NCBI GenBank assembly: GCA_030018265.1
Contig: JASEFX010000005.1
Coordinates: 44,556 to 108,555, forward strand
Origin: Candidatus Saccharicenans sp.
Lineage (GTDB): Bacteria > Acidobacteriota > Aminicenantia > Aminicenantales > Saccharicenantaceae
Direction: 5' to 3'
DNA length: 64,000 nucleotides
This document shows, one piece after another, positions 52,701 through 61,517 of the stretch. Position 1 is the stretch's first letter. Every line of letters begins with the position of its first letter. The notes under the pieces are model-generated. The model saw only the letters and a list, made by a program, of their open reading frames with translations, made no database searches and was not told the origin of the DNA. The translations under genes and the position numbers were made by a program.

Positions 52701-52984
52701 GCAATCGCTCCTACCGAAGCCACCGGCTGGCCGTCAAACACGGGTTTCCAGGTTAAGCCTCCATCGACAGTTTTCCAGACTCCGCCCGCGGCCGCCCCTA
52801 CATAAATTATCCTGGGATCAGAAGCCACCGCTTCGATCGCTCCAATGCGTCCGCTCATGTTAGCCGGTCCGATATTCCTGGGCTTAAAACCGGCAAGAAC
52901 TTCCTGTAAGGTTTGGGCCTGAAGCGGAATCAAGCTTAAAGCCAGTAAAAGGACGAGCACCCGGATTAAAGTCTTTCTTCTCAT
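49727..52984 (-). CDS. Large secreted BNR/sortilin-like beta-propeller protein
   Basis: The 1085-residue protein starts at the ATG preceded by GAAGGAGGCAAG; an ATG 11 codons earlier lies within that site's upstream context. It has a signal peptide (LVLLLALSLIPLQAQ) and about eleven Asp-box motifs (such as TVDGGLTWK, TTDGGRSWR, SRDGGETWK) over residues 40-720, typical of the VPS10/sortilin and sialidase-like propellers. A beta-sandwich-like segment and an alpha-helical C-terminus (about 950-1060) follow. Related proteins are annotated as glycosyl hydrolases, but no catalytic residues are evident. Confidence 0.85.
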   Translation of the reverse strand: MRRKTLIRVLVLLLALSLIPLQAQTLQEVLAGFKPRNIGPANMSGRIGAIEAVASDPRIIYVGAAAGGVWKTVDGGLTWKPVFDGQPVASVGAIAVYQKNPNIVWVGTGEAAPRNSVSVGRGVYRSLDGGQSWQCLGLEKTEKISDILIHPDNPDIVLVGALGATWGDSPERGVFKTTDGGRSWRKVLYVNEKTGVADMAMDPADPNHIIVAMWEHRRYPWFFVSGGPGSGLYVSRDGGETWKKLTEKNGLPAGDLGRCGIAFAPSRPNVVYAIIEAAKNGFYRSVDGGENWTLVNGEADIHNRPFYYSRVFVNPVNENIVYLLQTQLRVSEDGGKTFRALTAFNQAHSDFHAMWLSPDGETLYVGNDGGVVISHNRGQTWRFVENLPLGQFYHINYDMQIPYNLYGGLQDNGTWMGPAYVLNERTIAFYHWKNVGGGDGFDAAPDPEKPGCGYGMSQGGNLYYFDVNLGTSRNAVPFAPDVKLRFNWNAGFAVDPFNPSTIYLGSQFVHRSRDKGRSWEIISPDLTTNDPEKQKQHDSGGLTLDVTNAENYCTILSIAPSPLREGLIWVGTDDGNVQLTRDGGRTWELVSKSLTGGKKPLVPAGAAVPHIKPSRFDEGTAYVVFDDHRRSNFTPYVFVTRDFGRTWKSLATPEIDGYCMAIEEDPVNRDLLFLGTEFGLFVSFNGGQNWVKWSGSFPTCPVYDIAVHPREHDLIVATHGRGIFIFDDISPLREITTEVMKKKLHLFQVNDAFQFITGRMTSYMSPGDGEFLAPNKPMGLAITYYLIPSEKKAEQTEPESEEIARMRERMAQFARQAGMDLAALRQMAGRTRVQITISDARGRVVRQLNGPEEKGINRVYWDFREMEPAAAAEMMAAAASGRAAAFYGRGGLTVLPGKYTVKIKYEDQEVSQTFEVKPDPRVQVDLAVLKANYDKAREAQSLSRNLQTVSQRLQQTQRAFQTTREFARSQRNQKMTEALKKLEAAEAKLKELMETLNPTPPRQGLADRSAGLQSQVSSAVSGIIQGGYEPLTPTALEKYENARKKFSEFVDRVNSFYEEDVAGLNKLLQEAGFTLLQVYPPFRFE

Positions 52985-53417
52985 CTTGCCTCCTTCTTTT
53001 TTCATTTTGACGAACAAATCAGATTTTATCTTCCTTTTCGAAAATTTTTAATCCTAATTTATTGTATTTTTCCCGGTATTAAAATAAATTTCCGGCGGCT
53101 GAAAGATAAATCCATCAACCGGCCATAACCACCATAATCATCTTCTTCCGGTCTTCTTTCAAAAGCCTGGAGATGGAGAAATACAGGCATGATGAATATT
53201 CATCGCTTAGAGAAACAGGTTAAGGCAGAAGCCGCAGGTTGCAGGCGGGACCGAAAATAAGCCGGTCAGAAAAAGAAAATTTTCCTATCAGGCACATAAA
53301 AACCGTAATTCGCTCTGGCTGAAACCGCCGGATTATAAACCTTAAAAATTTGACACTGAATAAACAATCGGGAAAAAATATTTACTTAAATTATAATTAA
53401 GATAAAGAGATTTCCGG
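52985..53417. other. Divergent intergenic region upstream of the BNR and PlsY-like genes
   Basis: The 433 bases contain no gene I can support. A TTGACA at 53350-53355 and a TATAAT at 53392-53397 are present but too far apart to pair as one promoter. No repeat or terminator is seen. Confidence 0.45.
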
Positions 53418-54614
53418 ATGTCTGCCGTCAGGGTGCTGAGCCTTCTCCTCGCGGGATACCTCCTCGGATCTGTTTCTCCCGCTTATTTTCTCGGACGCCT
53501 GCTCAAGGGCATTGACATCAGGGAACACGGAGATGGCAACGCCGGCACGGTAAACACCTACAGAGTTCTCGGTCTGCTCCCGGCGGTGCTTACTGCCACC
53601 TTCGACCTGGGCAAAGGACTTCTGGCCATGCAGCTCTGCCGTCTGGCCGGTGGTTCAGAGATGATGGCTCATTTTACCGGTCTGGCCGCGATTGCCGGTC
53701 ACGTCTTCCCTTTTTACCTCAGGTTTCGTGGAGGTCAGGGGGTGGCCACAGCCACAGCCATGATGATGTATTACCTTGCAAGCTTCTACCACCGCGGCTG
53801 GTTTCCTCCGGATTCGCTTCTTCTCCTGACATTTTGCGTGATCTCATTTTCTTTCATCACGAGAAAAGGAGAATTCGTCGGCCTGGTCATACTTCCCCTG
53901 CTGGGTATTTTCTCACTGATGTTCGTGCCTGAGATAAAATCACATTTCTATATTCTCAGCCTTATTATTTACATACTGAGCGTCAATTTACTCAATCTCA
54001 AACGGCAGAAACCTCTCAGCTGGAAGGCTTTCCAGGAAAAAAACATCATCGGCTGGCGTCTTTTCCTCCGGCCGCTGGCTTTCATTCTTCCTGTCTTTTA
54101 TCTCCTTACCGACAAACCCCGCGCGCTGACCGCTGTCGGAGCCATCACCCTTTTTTTCCTGGCGCTGGACCTTGCCCGTTTGCTTTCTTCAAGGGTGAAC
54201 TCGATTTTCTTCCAGAAGGTCAAAAATGTTTACCGATGGCGGGAGCAGAAGAAATTTTCCTCGATAACCATTTTCCTGATGGCCATGTTTCTGACGATTC
54301 TTCTCTTCGACAGAAATCTGGCCATCCTCGCCTGTTCTTTCCTTACCTTCGGAGACTTTGCCGGAAAAATTTTCGGGGTGGCTTTCGGGCGGCACCGGCT
54401 TTTCCAGAAAACCATCGAGGGCAGCCTGGCCCACTTCAGCGCCTGTCTGATATCTGCCTACATTGTGAGCCATTTTCTCGGAACGCCACTGCCGGTCTGG
54501 ATGGCCGGTTCGGCAGCCGCCAGCATCTTTGAACTCCTGCCGCTCGGAGTCGACGACAACTTCACCGTGGCTTTACTGAGCGCTTCGGTGATGTCTCTCT
54601 TCCAGGTGTTTTAA
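53418..54614 (+). CDS. Fusion of PlsY-like acyltransferase and dolichol/phytol-kinase-like domain
   Basis: The 398-residue integral membrane protein has an N-terminal PlsY domain (about 1-195): GIDIREHGDGNAGTVN and GHVFPFYLRFRGGQGVAT. Normal PlsY reads GSGN and GGKG at these motifs, and the third PlsY motif is not seen. The C-terminal half (about 205-398) has the CTP-dependent lipid-kinase/cytidylyltransferase signature TFGDFAGKIFG followed by KTIEGSLAHF, as in dolichol and phytol kinases. It may make phosphatidic acid-type or polyprenyl lipids, but activity of the altered PlsY half is doubtful. It has its own upstream region, opposite to the BNR gene. Confidence 0.8.
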   Translation: MSAVRVLSLLLAGYLLGSVSPAYFLGRLLKGIDIREHGDGNAGTVNTYRVLGLLPAVLTATFDLGKGLLAMQLCRLAGGSEMMAHFTGLAAIAGHVFPFYLRFRGGQGVATATAMMMYYLASFYHRGWFPPDSLLLLTFCVISFSFITRKGEFVGLVILPLLGIFSLMFVPEIKSHFYILSLIIYILSVNLLNLKRQKPLSWKAFQEKNIIGWRLFLRPLAFILPVFYLLTDKPRALTAVGAITLFFLALDLARLLSSRVNSIFFQKVKNVYRWREQKKFSSITIFLMAMFLTILLFDRNLAILACSFLTFGDFAGKIFGVAFGRHRLFQKTIEGSLAHFSACLISAYIVSHFLGTPLPVWMAGSAAASIFELLPLGVDDNFTVALLSASVMSLFQVF

Positions 54615-54716
54615 CAGAAATCTTCTTATCTGATCAGCATCTGAAAGAATTTTTTGCTAAGACTCTGGCTGATCGTCTACAATAGAATTATCTGATGCTG
54701 AAGGGAGGGATAAAGA

Positions 54717-55193
54717 ATGCCTGCTATCATTGTGTTTGCCACAAAATACGGAACAACTGAAAAAGCAGCCAGCCTGATTAAGGATAACCTGCCGGGAGCC
54801 GTGGTCTGCGACCTGAGGAAGAATCCTGATCCACGGCTGGAAGAATTCGACCTGGTGGTCATCGGAGGCCCCATCTATGCCGGGAAGATTCACCGGGCAA
54901 TAAAAAAATTCTGCCGTAAAAACCTTGAAGCCCTTCACATGAAAAAAATGGCGCTTTTCATCTGCTGCATGTATGAAGGCGAGAAAGCAGAACAACAATT
55001 CAGAGACGCCTATCCGGAAAAATTGCGCCAGAGCGCCAGTTTGAGCGCGATCTTTGGCGGAGAGCTTTCTCTGGAAAAACTCAACTTTCTGGAGAGGTTT
55101 GTCATCAAAAAATTCATCGGGGTAAAAGAATCCGCCTCGCGCTTTCAGCCGGAAAAAATACGCGAGTTCGCCGACCGGCTGCGCAGCATTTAA
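54717..55193 (+). CDS. Flavodoxin-domain protein
   Basis: The 158-residue protein has the FMN phosphate-binding loop FATKYGTTEKAA and the flavodoxin-like YxG region GGPIYAGKIHRA, the short HemG/protoporphyrinogen-oxidase-type flavodoxin layout. It probably transfers electrons with FMN. GGGAGG precedes the ATG. Its neighbours are not electron-transfer genes, so the partner is unclear. Confidence 0.82.
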   Translation: MPAIIVFATKYGTTEKAASLIKDNLPGAVVCDLRKNPDPRLEEFDLVVIGGPIYAGKIHRAIKKFCRKNLEALHMKKMALFICCMYEGEKAEQQFRDAYPEKLRQSASLSAIFGGELSLEKLNFLERFVIKKFIGVKESASRFQPEKIREFADRLRSI

Positions 55194-55544
55194 ATGCGGC
55201 CCGAAGAAATTCAGGTTGTTCATAATCAAAACTTCGGAAAAACCCTGATTACTCCCGGCCCTTTTTCCAGAAGAATCGATTGTCCTCAAGGAGAAAAGCA
55301 GCAGGACTTTTTACTGCTCCGGCACCCGAACTGGAAGACGGAACATACCTGTAAGCGCGGAAAAGGTTGAATATTTCGTTCTTCCCTTTCTGAAAACGCA
55401 AAAAATAAATTGAGTCTCAAGCACCATTTTGAAATAATAAAATTACCCGGAAAGTAAAAAAAAAGGCGAACGAGCAATGTATGAAACAGTATCGGTAAAT
55501 AAAATAACCGCGAAAAAAATTTTAATTTGAGAATCTCTGTAAAA
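55194..55544. other. Intergenic region upstream of the DUF6067 gene
   Basis: About 330 AT-rich bases with no gene, repeat or terminator I can support. No clear promoter hexamers are seen with normal spacing. The region is mainly A-tracts and short mixed stretches. Confidence 0.4.
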
Positions 55545-58500
55545 ATGAGAAAGCTAAAAATGATATTTTCAGGAGATTTAAAAAACCAACTCCGAAAATA
55601 CACGGTCTCTGCCAGATATGCTTCACTTGCCTTTTCCATAAAAGCGCTGCTGGCGACAGTCGTCGCTCTGTCATTTTTTTTAGCGGCGCCTCCGGCCAGC
55701 GGATTGCTCCCGGACGGTTCTGTGCCCGCAGAGGAAACCCCTCAGATCAGCGGACTCCCATACCGCACTGCTTCCTGGAACCCCGACTCCGGAGCTGGAA
55801 ATCATCGCGCGCTGGTCAGGGTGAAGCAAAAGGCTGACGCTGTTTTTGTGCGCTTGCCCTGGCGCCGTCCTGATCAGGATCCGGAGAAAAAAAGAGTTCT
55901 GGTCTTTACCGCGGCCAGCGGTCGGGAGGTTAAAAATGTCTTTCCGGTGGCCGTAAACAACGAATACGGAGATTTCGTCTTTCAGGCACCGGAAGCTCCC
56001 GCTGACTATTATTTTTACTATATGCCCTACAAAATCGAAGGCCGCAATTATCCGAAGGTTATCTATCTTCCGCCCGAGTACGAAGCTGATACCGGCTGGT
56101 GCCTGCGCAACGGGTTGAGAAAAGACCGGCTGGCGGAATTCAACCCGGCTGATTTTCCTCGGGCGGAAGTCCTGGCCTTTGAATGCGTCGACGAATTCAG
56201 CAGCTTTTATCCGATGGAAATTATCGCCACCGCTCAGGAAGTCAAAGCGATCATTGAGAAACATGGTGATAAACCTTACCTGATCTTCCCTGAAGACCGG
56301 CGCTATCCGGTGCGCCTGAGCGATTTTATCCCCTGCCGCTGGGCAAAAAACGGACCGTCCGAAATCTTCGTAGGCCAGGCTGACCGTGGAGAATATTATG
56401 TTTTCCAGCTGGCTCTGTTCGCCCACCGCGAAAAGCTCGAAAAAATCAGGGTACAATTTACCGACCTGAAGAAAATCGATTCCGGTGAAAAAATTCCGAA
56501 AACCTTAGCTACCTGTTTCAACACCGGCGGAATCGGCTGGGACGGTCGGGAATTTCAGAAGGAATTAAACCTGGAGAAGGGCCGGGTCCAGACCCTCTGG
56601 TGTGGCTGGCAGATTCCCGAAGCAGCCAGTCCCGGCGTATATGAGGGCTCAGCAGAAATACTGACCTCCGGTCATCCTCCGCAGACGGTAAAGCTCAGAA
56701 TTACTGTTTCCGACAGAGTCATTCCCGAAGCCGGCGACGCGGAACTCTGGCGCCTGTCGCGGCTGCGCTGGTTAAATTCGCTCCTGGCCGTCGACGACGA
56801 AGTGGTCGCGCCGTTTATTCCGCTGACAGTCAGCGGGCGGACGATAAGCTGCCTCGGCCGCCGGTTGAAACTCAGCCGGCTCGGACTGCCGGAGGAAATC
56901 GAGAGTTTCTTCAACCCTGAGGTAACCGGCCTGAGCTCCAGAGGTTTCCAGCTGCTGGAATCTCCTTTCCTGCTTCTCGTCCGAAATTACGGCGGGCTCT
57001 ATCAGGAAGTGAAAAACAGGTCGTTTGCTTTTACTAAAGTAACTCCAGGAACGGTCTGCTGGAGAGCTGAGAATGAAATTCCCGGACTCAAACTGTCCAT
57101 GGAAGTTAACGGCCGCATCGAATTTGACGGTTACGTCGAATTCAGGATAAAAATCTCCGCCAGTGAACCGGCTGAGGTTGACGACATCCAGCTGACCTTT
57201 GCCCTCAGGGAAGAAGCCGCCCTTTACATGATGGGCCTCGGTTTCAAAGGAGGGCGCCGTCCGGGAAAATTTTCCTGGAGCTGGGACCGGGAAAAAAACC
57301 AGGATGCTCTCTGGCTGGGCAACGTCAACGGAGGCCTTCAAATTCAGCTGAGGGCGGAAAATTACTCCCGTCCGCTCAATACCAATTTTTACACTCTGAA
57401 GCCGCTTAACCTCCCTCCCTCATGGTGGAACGAAGGCCGGGGCTGGGTGGCGGTGAAAGAGGAATTAAAGAAAGACCGTAAGAGCAAGAAGGTGGTATTC
57501 ACCGCTGCCAGTGGAGTACGAAAGATTCAGAAGGGAGAGGAGCTGCATTTCGATTTTAACCTTCTGCTAACTCCCTTCAAACCGATCAACCCGGGACGCC
57601 ACTTCAGCGATCGCTATTACCATGCCTTCAAACCGGTCGAGGAAATCGCCACTTCCGGCGCTAATGTCATCAACGTCCATCACGCCACCGAGATCAATCC
57701 CTACATAAACTATCCTTTCCTGCGTCCGGAGAAAATGAAAGCCTACATCGATGAAGCCCACGGCCGCGGGATGAAAGTTAAAATTTATTACACCATAAGA
57801 GAACTCAGCAATCGCGCGGCCGAGCTTTTCGTGCTGAAAAGTCTTGGAGACGAAATTTTTACAGACGGCCCTGGCGGCGGCTATTCCTGGCTACAGGAAC
57901 ATCTGCGAGGGAATTACATCCCGGGCTGGTTTGTTCCGGAACTTAAAGATGCAGCCGTGATAAACAGCGGGATGTCCCGCTGGCACAACTATTATATAGA
58001 AGGGCTGGCCTGGCTCTGCCGTCACTGCCAGATTGACGGCCTGTACATTGACGATGTGGCCTTTGACCGGGTGACCATGAAAAGAGCCAGAAAAATCTTA
58101 GAAAAATTGCGTTCGGGCTCGCTCATCGACCTGCATTCAGCCAATCAATACAACCCGCGGGACGGCTTTGCTTCCAGCGCGAATCTTTATATGGAACATT
58201 TTCCCTACATCGACCGACTCTGGTTCGGCGAATATTTCGACTACAACAGTCCGCCCGATTACTGGCTGGTAGAGATCTCCGGAATCCCGTTTGGCCTGAT
58301 GGGTGAAATGCTGGAAAAAGGAGGAAATCCCTGGCGCGGGATGGTTTACGGGATGACGGCCAGACTCCCCTGGTCCGGAGATCCGCGTCCGCTGTGGAAA
58401 GTCTGGGATGAATATCGCATCGATAAAGCGGAAATGATCGGATACTGGTCTTCCGCCTGCCCGGTGAAAACCGACCGTGATGAGGTGCTGGCGACGGTTT

Positions 58501-58724
58501 ATCTTAAAAAAGGTCAGGCGCTGGTGGCTCTGGCCAGCTGGTCGGCAAAGACCGAGAACGTAAATCTTATTTTCGACTGGAAAAAACTAGGGATTGACCG
58601 CCGGCAGGCAATTCTTCTGGCCCCTGAGATTGAAAACTTTCAGCCGGGGCGCCAGTTCAACCCGTCAGACCCGATTCCGGTAGAACCCGGCCGGGGCTGG
58701 TTGTTGATATTAAAAAACAAATAA
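55545..58724 (+). CDS. Exported DUF6067 glycoside-hydrolase-like protein
   Basis: The product is 1059 residues from the ATG at 55545; an upstream TTG (55527) and a later ATG (55560) are also possible, none with a clear ribosome site. A hydrophobic export signal lies near residues 33-55 (ALLATVVALSFFLAAPPASG). The middle and C-terminal parts match DUF6067, a TIM-barrel group near glycoside hydrolases, with VIYLPPEYEAD, INVHHATEINPYINY, IDGLYIDDVAFDR (paired aspartates) and LHSANQYNPRDG. The predicted role is cleavage of an extracellular glycan; the substrate is unknown. The neighbours are two BNR proteins. Confidence 0.82.
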   Translation: MRKLKMIFSGDLKNQLRKYTVSARYASLAFSIKALLATVVALSFFLAAPPASGLLPDGSVPAEETPQISGLPYRTASWNPDSGAGNHRALVRVKQKADAVFVRLPWRRPDQDPEKKRVLVFTAASGREVKNVFPVAVNNEYGDFVFQAPEAPADYYFYYMPYKIEGRNYPKVIYLPPEYEADTGWCLRNGLRKDRLAEFNPADFPRAEVLAFECVDEFSSFYPMEIIATAQEVKAIIEKHGDKPYLIFPEDRRYPVRLSDFIPCRWAKNGPSEIFVGQADRGEYYVFQLALFAHREKLEKIRVQFTDLKKIDSGEKIPKTLATCFNTGGIGWDGREFQKELNLEKGRVQTLWCGWQIPEAASPGVYEGSAEILTSGHPPQTVKLRITVSDRVIPEAGDAELWRLSRLRWLNSLLAVDDEVVAPFIPLTVSGRTISCLGRRLKLSRLGLPEEIESFFNPEVTGLSSRGFQLLESPFLLLVRNYGGLYQEVKNRSFAFTKVTPGTVCWRAENEIPGLKLSMEVNGRIEFDGYVEFRIKISASEPAEVDDIQLTFALREEAALYMMGLGFKGGRRPGKFSWSWDREKNQDALWLGNVNGGLQIQLRAENYSRPLNTNFYTLKPLNLPPSWWNEGRGWVAVKEELKKDRKSKKVVFTAASGVRKIQKGEELHFDFNLLLTPFKPINPGRHFSDRYYHAFKPVEEIATSGANVINVHHATEINPYINYPFLRPEKMKAYIDEAHGRGMKVKIYYTIRELSNRAAELFVLKSLGDEIFTDGPGGGYSWLQEHLRGNYIPGWFVPELKDAAVINSGMSRWHNYYIEGLAWLCRHCQIDGLYIDDVAFDRVTMKRARKILEKLRSGSLIDLHSANQYNPRDGFASSANLYMEHFPYIDRLWFGEYFDYNSPPDYWLVEISGIPFGLMGEMLEKGGNPWRGMVYGMTARLPWSGDPRPLWKVWDEYRIDKAEMIGYWSSACPVKTDRDEVLATVYLKKGQALVALASWSAKTENVNLIFDWKKLGIDRRQAILLAPEIENFQPGRQFNPSDPIPVEPGRGWLLILKNK

Positions 58725-58778
58725 CCAGACCAGAATTTCACATTAATTTCAGCTGGCGGCGATAACCTGAATTTTTAC

Positions 58779-58808
58779 TTGACAGAAAAGCAGCAAAAAC
58801 CTTAGCCT
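58779..58808 (+). promoter_or_regulatory. Possible sigma-70-type promoter of the second BNR gene
   Basis: TTGACA (58779-58784), an 18-base spacer and TAGCCT (58803-58808) lie about 40 bases before the TTG start at 58848. The -10 is weak. Confidence 0.4.
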
Positions 58809-58847
58809 ATTCAGGATGCCTGAAATATCAAATATCAGGAGGGCACC

Positions 58848-61229
58848 TTGAGAAAAAAATCTCTTAAGTTTTTCGCGTTTCTTATCCTGACTTTGTGTCT
58901 GATTGGCTGGTCTGGAGCTCAGAAAGCTGCTGTTCAGGCGAAAAGTCAGAAAAAAATTGAAAACACAGACCCGGCGCTCCGGATGAAATGGCACGAACAG
59001 CACATGTCGATGAAAGCTTCCACTCCGTTCAGGGAACTTCGCTGGCGCCACATCGGAGGTGGAATCGAAAGCCAGGGCGGACGCTGCACTGATGTCGATG
59101 TCCCCAGAAATAACAAAAAAATCATCTACGTGGCCACAGCCACCGGCGGACTGTGGAAATCAGAGAATGCCGGAGTTACCTGGCAGTGCATCACCGACGA
59201 CTTCCCCACCCTGTCTATAGGCGATATCGCCATTTCAGAATCCGACCCGAACATCATATATGTCGGAACCGGCGAAGCCAACATTTTCAGAGCTTCCATC
59301 GCCGGAACCGGTGTTTACAAATCAACTGACGGCGGAAAAACCTGGCGGCACTGCGGCCTGACCGATACCAACACCATCGGAAGGATAAGGATTCATCCGA
59401 AGAATCCGGACATAGTTTACGTCGCAGCCAGCGGCCATGAATGGACCTACAACTCAGAGCGCGGAGTTTTCAAGACAACCGACGGAGGAAAGACCTGGCA
59501 GAAAGTCCTGTACATCGACGAAAAGACCGGCTGCATCGACCTGGTGATGGACCCGAAAAATCCTGAGGTTCTGATCGCCTCGATGTGGAACAGAATCAGG
59601 CAGCGCTGGAGCGACCCGGTTCCTGAAGACGGCGATTATCTGTACAAAACTACCGACGGAGGAAAAACCTGGAAAAAGCTGACGAACGGTCTGCCCGACA
59701 CCCGATATACCGGAAGAATCGGCCTGGACCTCTGCGCCAGCAAGCCCAATGTAGTTTATGCTTACGTTGACAATCATACTCCCACCCGCCAGCCTTCGCC
59801 GGGCGAGCGAGACGCATACGGACGCCCGCGCACCTATCCCGACATCGTCGGGGCTGAAGTTTACCGCTCGGATGACCAGGGCGAAACCTGGGTTAAAGTG
59901 AATCCTTCGGACCGCCTGTTTGAAAGATTCGGCGGAACCTACGGCTGGGTCTTCGGTCAGATCAGGGTTGACCCGACCGACGAAAACACCGTCTATCTCA
60001 TGGGTCTCGGCCTTTACAAATCGACCGACGGCGGAAAAACCTGGACCCAGCTTTACTGGGAAAACCTCCACGGCGACCATCACGGACTCTGGATCGACCC
60101 CGACGACCCCGACCATCTGCTGAACGTGAATGACGGTGGTTGCAATGAATCGTTTGACGGCGGGAAAACCTGGCGAGATTTTTACCGCGGGATTCAGGCC
60201 ATCCAGTTCTATAACGTGGAATTTGACCTGCAGAAACCTTTTACCGTCTACGGCTCGGTGCAGGATTCCGGAACCCACCGCGGAGTGGGCGTGGCACCTC
60301 TCAAAGAAAGCGAGCAAAGCGGACAGAGAAGGTTCCGCCAGGCTCAGAGAGTGCGCTGGGAAAGAGCTCCCGGAGGTGAAGGAACGATAATCGCCGTCGA
60401 CCCGAGCGATCCTAACGTAATCTATTCCTCGTCTTTCTACGGAAGGCTGATGCGCTCGGAGTACCGGAACGGCGTCTGGGAAAGTAAAGAAATCTATCCG
60501 AAACCCGGCGAGGGAGAACCAGAATACCGTGGACAGTGGCTGGCTCCGACCATCATCTCCCCGCACAATCCGCACATCGTCTACCACGGTTTTCAGTTTG
60601 TCTTCCGCTCGCTTAACCGCGGTGAAACCTGGGAAAAAATAAGCCCGGACCTCACCGCCTACGACCCGAAAAAGCAGGGCCGACTGCCTTATGCCATCCC
60701 CTACGCCACGCTGACTGCCATCTCCGAGTCGCCGCTTAAATTCGGTTTGATCTACGCCGGGACTGACGACGGTCGGGTACACGTGACGAGAGACGGCGGC
60801 GCTACCTGGACAGAAATCACGGCCGGACTTCCTTACAATAAGCACGTCTGGTGCATCGAAGCATCGAGGTTTGACCAGGGCACGGTCTATATAGCGCTCA
60901 TCGGCCGTCATGACGACGATTTTGCCCCATACATTTTTAAATCCAGCGATTACGGAAAGACCTGGGTAAACATCAGCAGCAACCTGCCGGGAGGCCCGAC
61001 GAATGTCATAAGGGAAGACCCGAAGAAAAAAGGACTTCTTTATGTTGGAACCGATTATGGCGTTTACGTCAGCCAGGATGACGGCCAGAGCTGGAACTAT
61101 CTCGGCAGCGGGCTGCCGAACGCTCCGGTCTGGGACCTCAAAATACATCCGCGGGACAATATGCTGGTGATTGCCACAAACGGCCGTGGAATGTGGGTGA
61201 TAGATGATGTCACGCCGCTGAGGAAATAA
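58848..61229 (+). CDS. Secreted BNR/sortilin-like beta-propeller protein
   Basis: The 793-residue protein starts at TTG preceded by AGGAGGG. It has a signal peptide (LKFFAFLILTLCLIGWSGA) and about eleven Asp-box repeats across the whole length (for example STDGGKTWR, TTDGGKTWK, SFDGGKTWR, TRDGGATWT). It is a paralogue of the 49727-52984 protein but without the C-terminal helical extension. The repeated codons create near-identical DNA segments. The substrate and any enzymatic activity are unknown. Confidence 0.85.
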   Translation: MRKKSLKFFAFLILTLCLIGWSGAQKAAVQAKSQKKIENTDPALRMKWHEQHMSMKASTPFRELRWRHIGGGIESQGGRCTDVDVPRNNKKIIYVATATGGLWKSENAGVTWQCITDDFPTLSIGDIAISESDPNIIYVGTGEANIFRASIAGTGVYKSTDGGKTWRHCGLTDTNTIGRIRIHPKNPDIVYVAASGHEWTYNSERGVFKTTDGGKTWQKVLYIDEKTGCIDLVMDPKNPEVLIASMWNRIRQRWSDPVPEDGDYLYKTTDGGKTWKKLTNGLPDTRYTGRIGLDLCASKPNVVYAYVDNHTPTRQPSPGERDAYGRPRTYPDIVGAEVYRSDDQGETWVKVNPSDRLFERFGGTYGWVFGQIRVDPTDENTVYLMGLGLYKSTDGGKTWTQLYWENLHGDHHGLWIDPDDPDHLLNVNDGGCNESFDGGKTWRDFYRGIQAIQFYNVEFDLQKPFTVYGSVQDSGTHRGVGVAPLKESEQSGQRRFRQAQRVRWERAPGGEGTIIAVDPSDPNVIYSSSFYGRLMRSEYRNGVWESKEIYPKPGEGEPEYRGQWLAPTIISPHNPHIVYHGFQFVFRSLNRGETWEKISPDLTAYDPKKQGRLPYAIPYATLTAISESPLKFGLIYAGTDDGRVHVTRDGGATWTEITAGLPYNKHVWCIEASRFDQGTVYIALIGRHDDDFAPYIFKSSDYGKTWVNISSNLPGGPTNVIREDPKKKGLLYVGTDYGVYVSQDDGQSWNYLGSGLPNAPVWDLKIHPRDNMLVIATNGRGMWVIDDVTPLRK
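59320..60180 (+). repeat. Imperfect DNA repeats encoding Asp-box motifs
   Basis: At least five copies of a 19-base pattern close to GACGGCGGAAAAACCTGG occur at about 59329, 59480, 59655, 60027 and 60157. They encode the DGGKTW turn of each propeller blade. Their irregular spacing and coding role exclude CRISPR. Confidence 0.8.
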
Positions 61230-61245
61230 AACCGCATGGAGCCAT

Positions 61246-61286
61246 CGGGGCAGGTTAAAACCTGCCCCGACATTCCGCTTTTTCTT
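61246..61286 (+). terminator. Intrinsic terminator-like hairpin after the second BNR gene
   Basis: CGGGGCAGGTT, loop AA and its complement (61246-61269) form an 11-bp stem. A T-rich run (CTTTTTCTT) follows after about ten bases, so it is an imperfect terminator. Confidence 0.6.
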
Positions 61287-61517
61287 AAGTCCCGAACTCA
61301 ACGCAGACGATGACCGAAAAGAAAACGAAGAAAATAATCAAGTCGCAGGCGTTATTTGAATACCATCGTGACTTAAACCGGAAGAAAAGAGCGAACAGCA
61401 CATGCTTTCCTGTCATACACATCAACCAGAAAATCCCCGGCCTGAAGAAGAACGGAAGCGGGTTGATTCCGGCTCTCCTGGCCGATAATCATAGTTGAAT
61501 CATACCGGGAGGAAAAA

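Noticed and set aside
59320-60180. CRISPR array
   Set aside because: Repeated 19-base pattern lies inside a coding frame at irregular distances and encodes the Asp-box motif.
59454-61301. 615-codon open frame on the minus strand opposite the second BNR gene
   Set aside because: It is antisense to repeats with strong codon periodicity; the composition is unlike a protein and it has no ribosome site. The plus-strand product has clear domains.
61310-61498. 62-codon frame between the BNR gene and the M64 gene
   Set aside because: No Shine-Dalgarno sequence and no recognisable features; it sits after a terminator-like hairpin.
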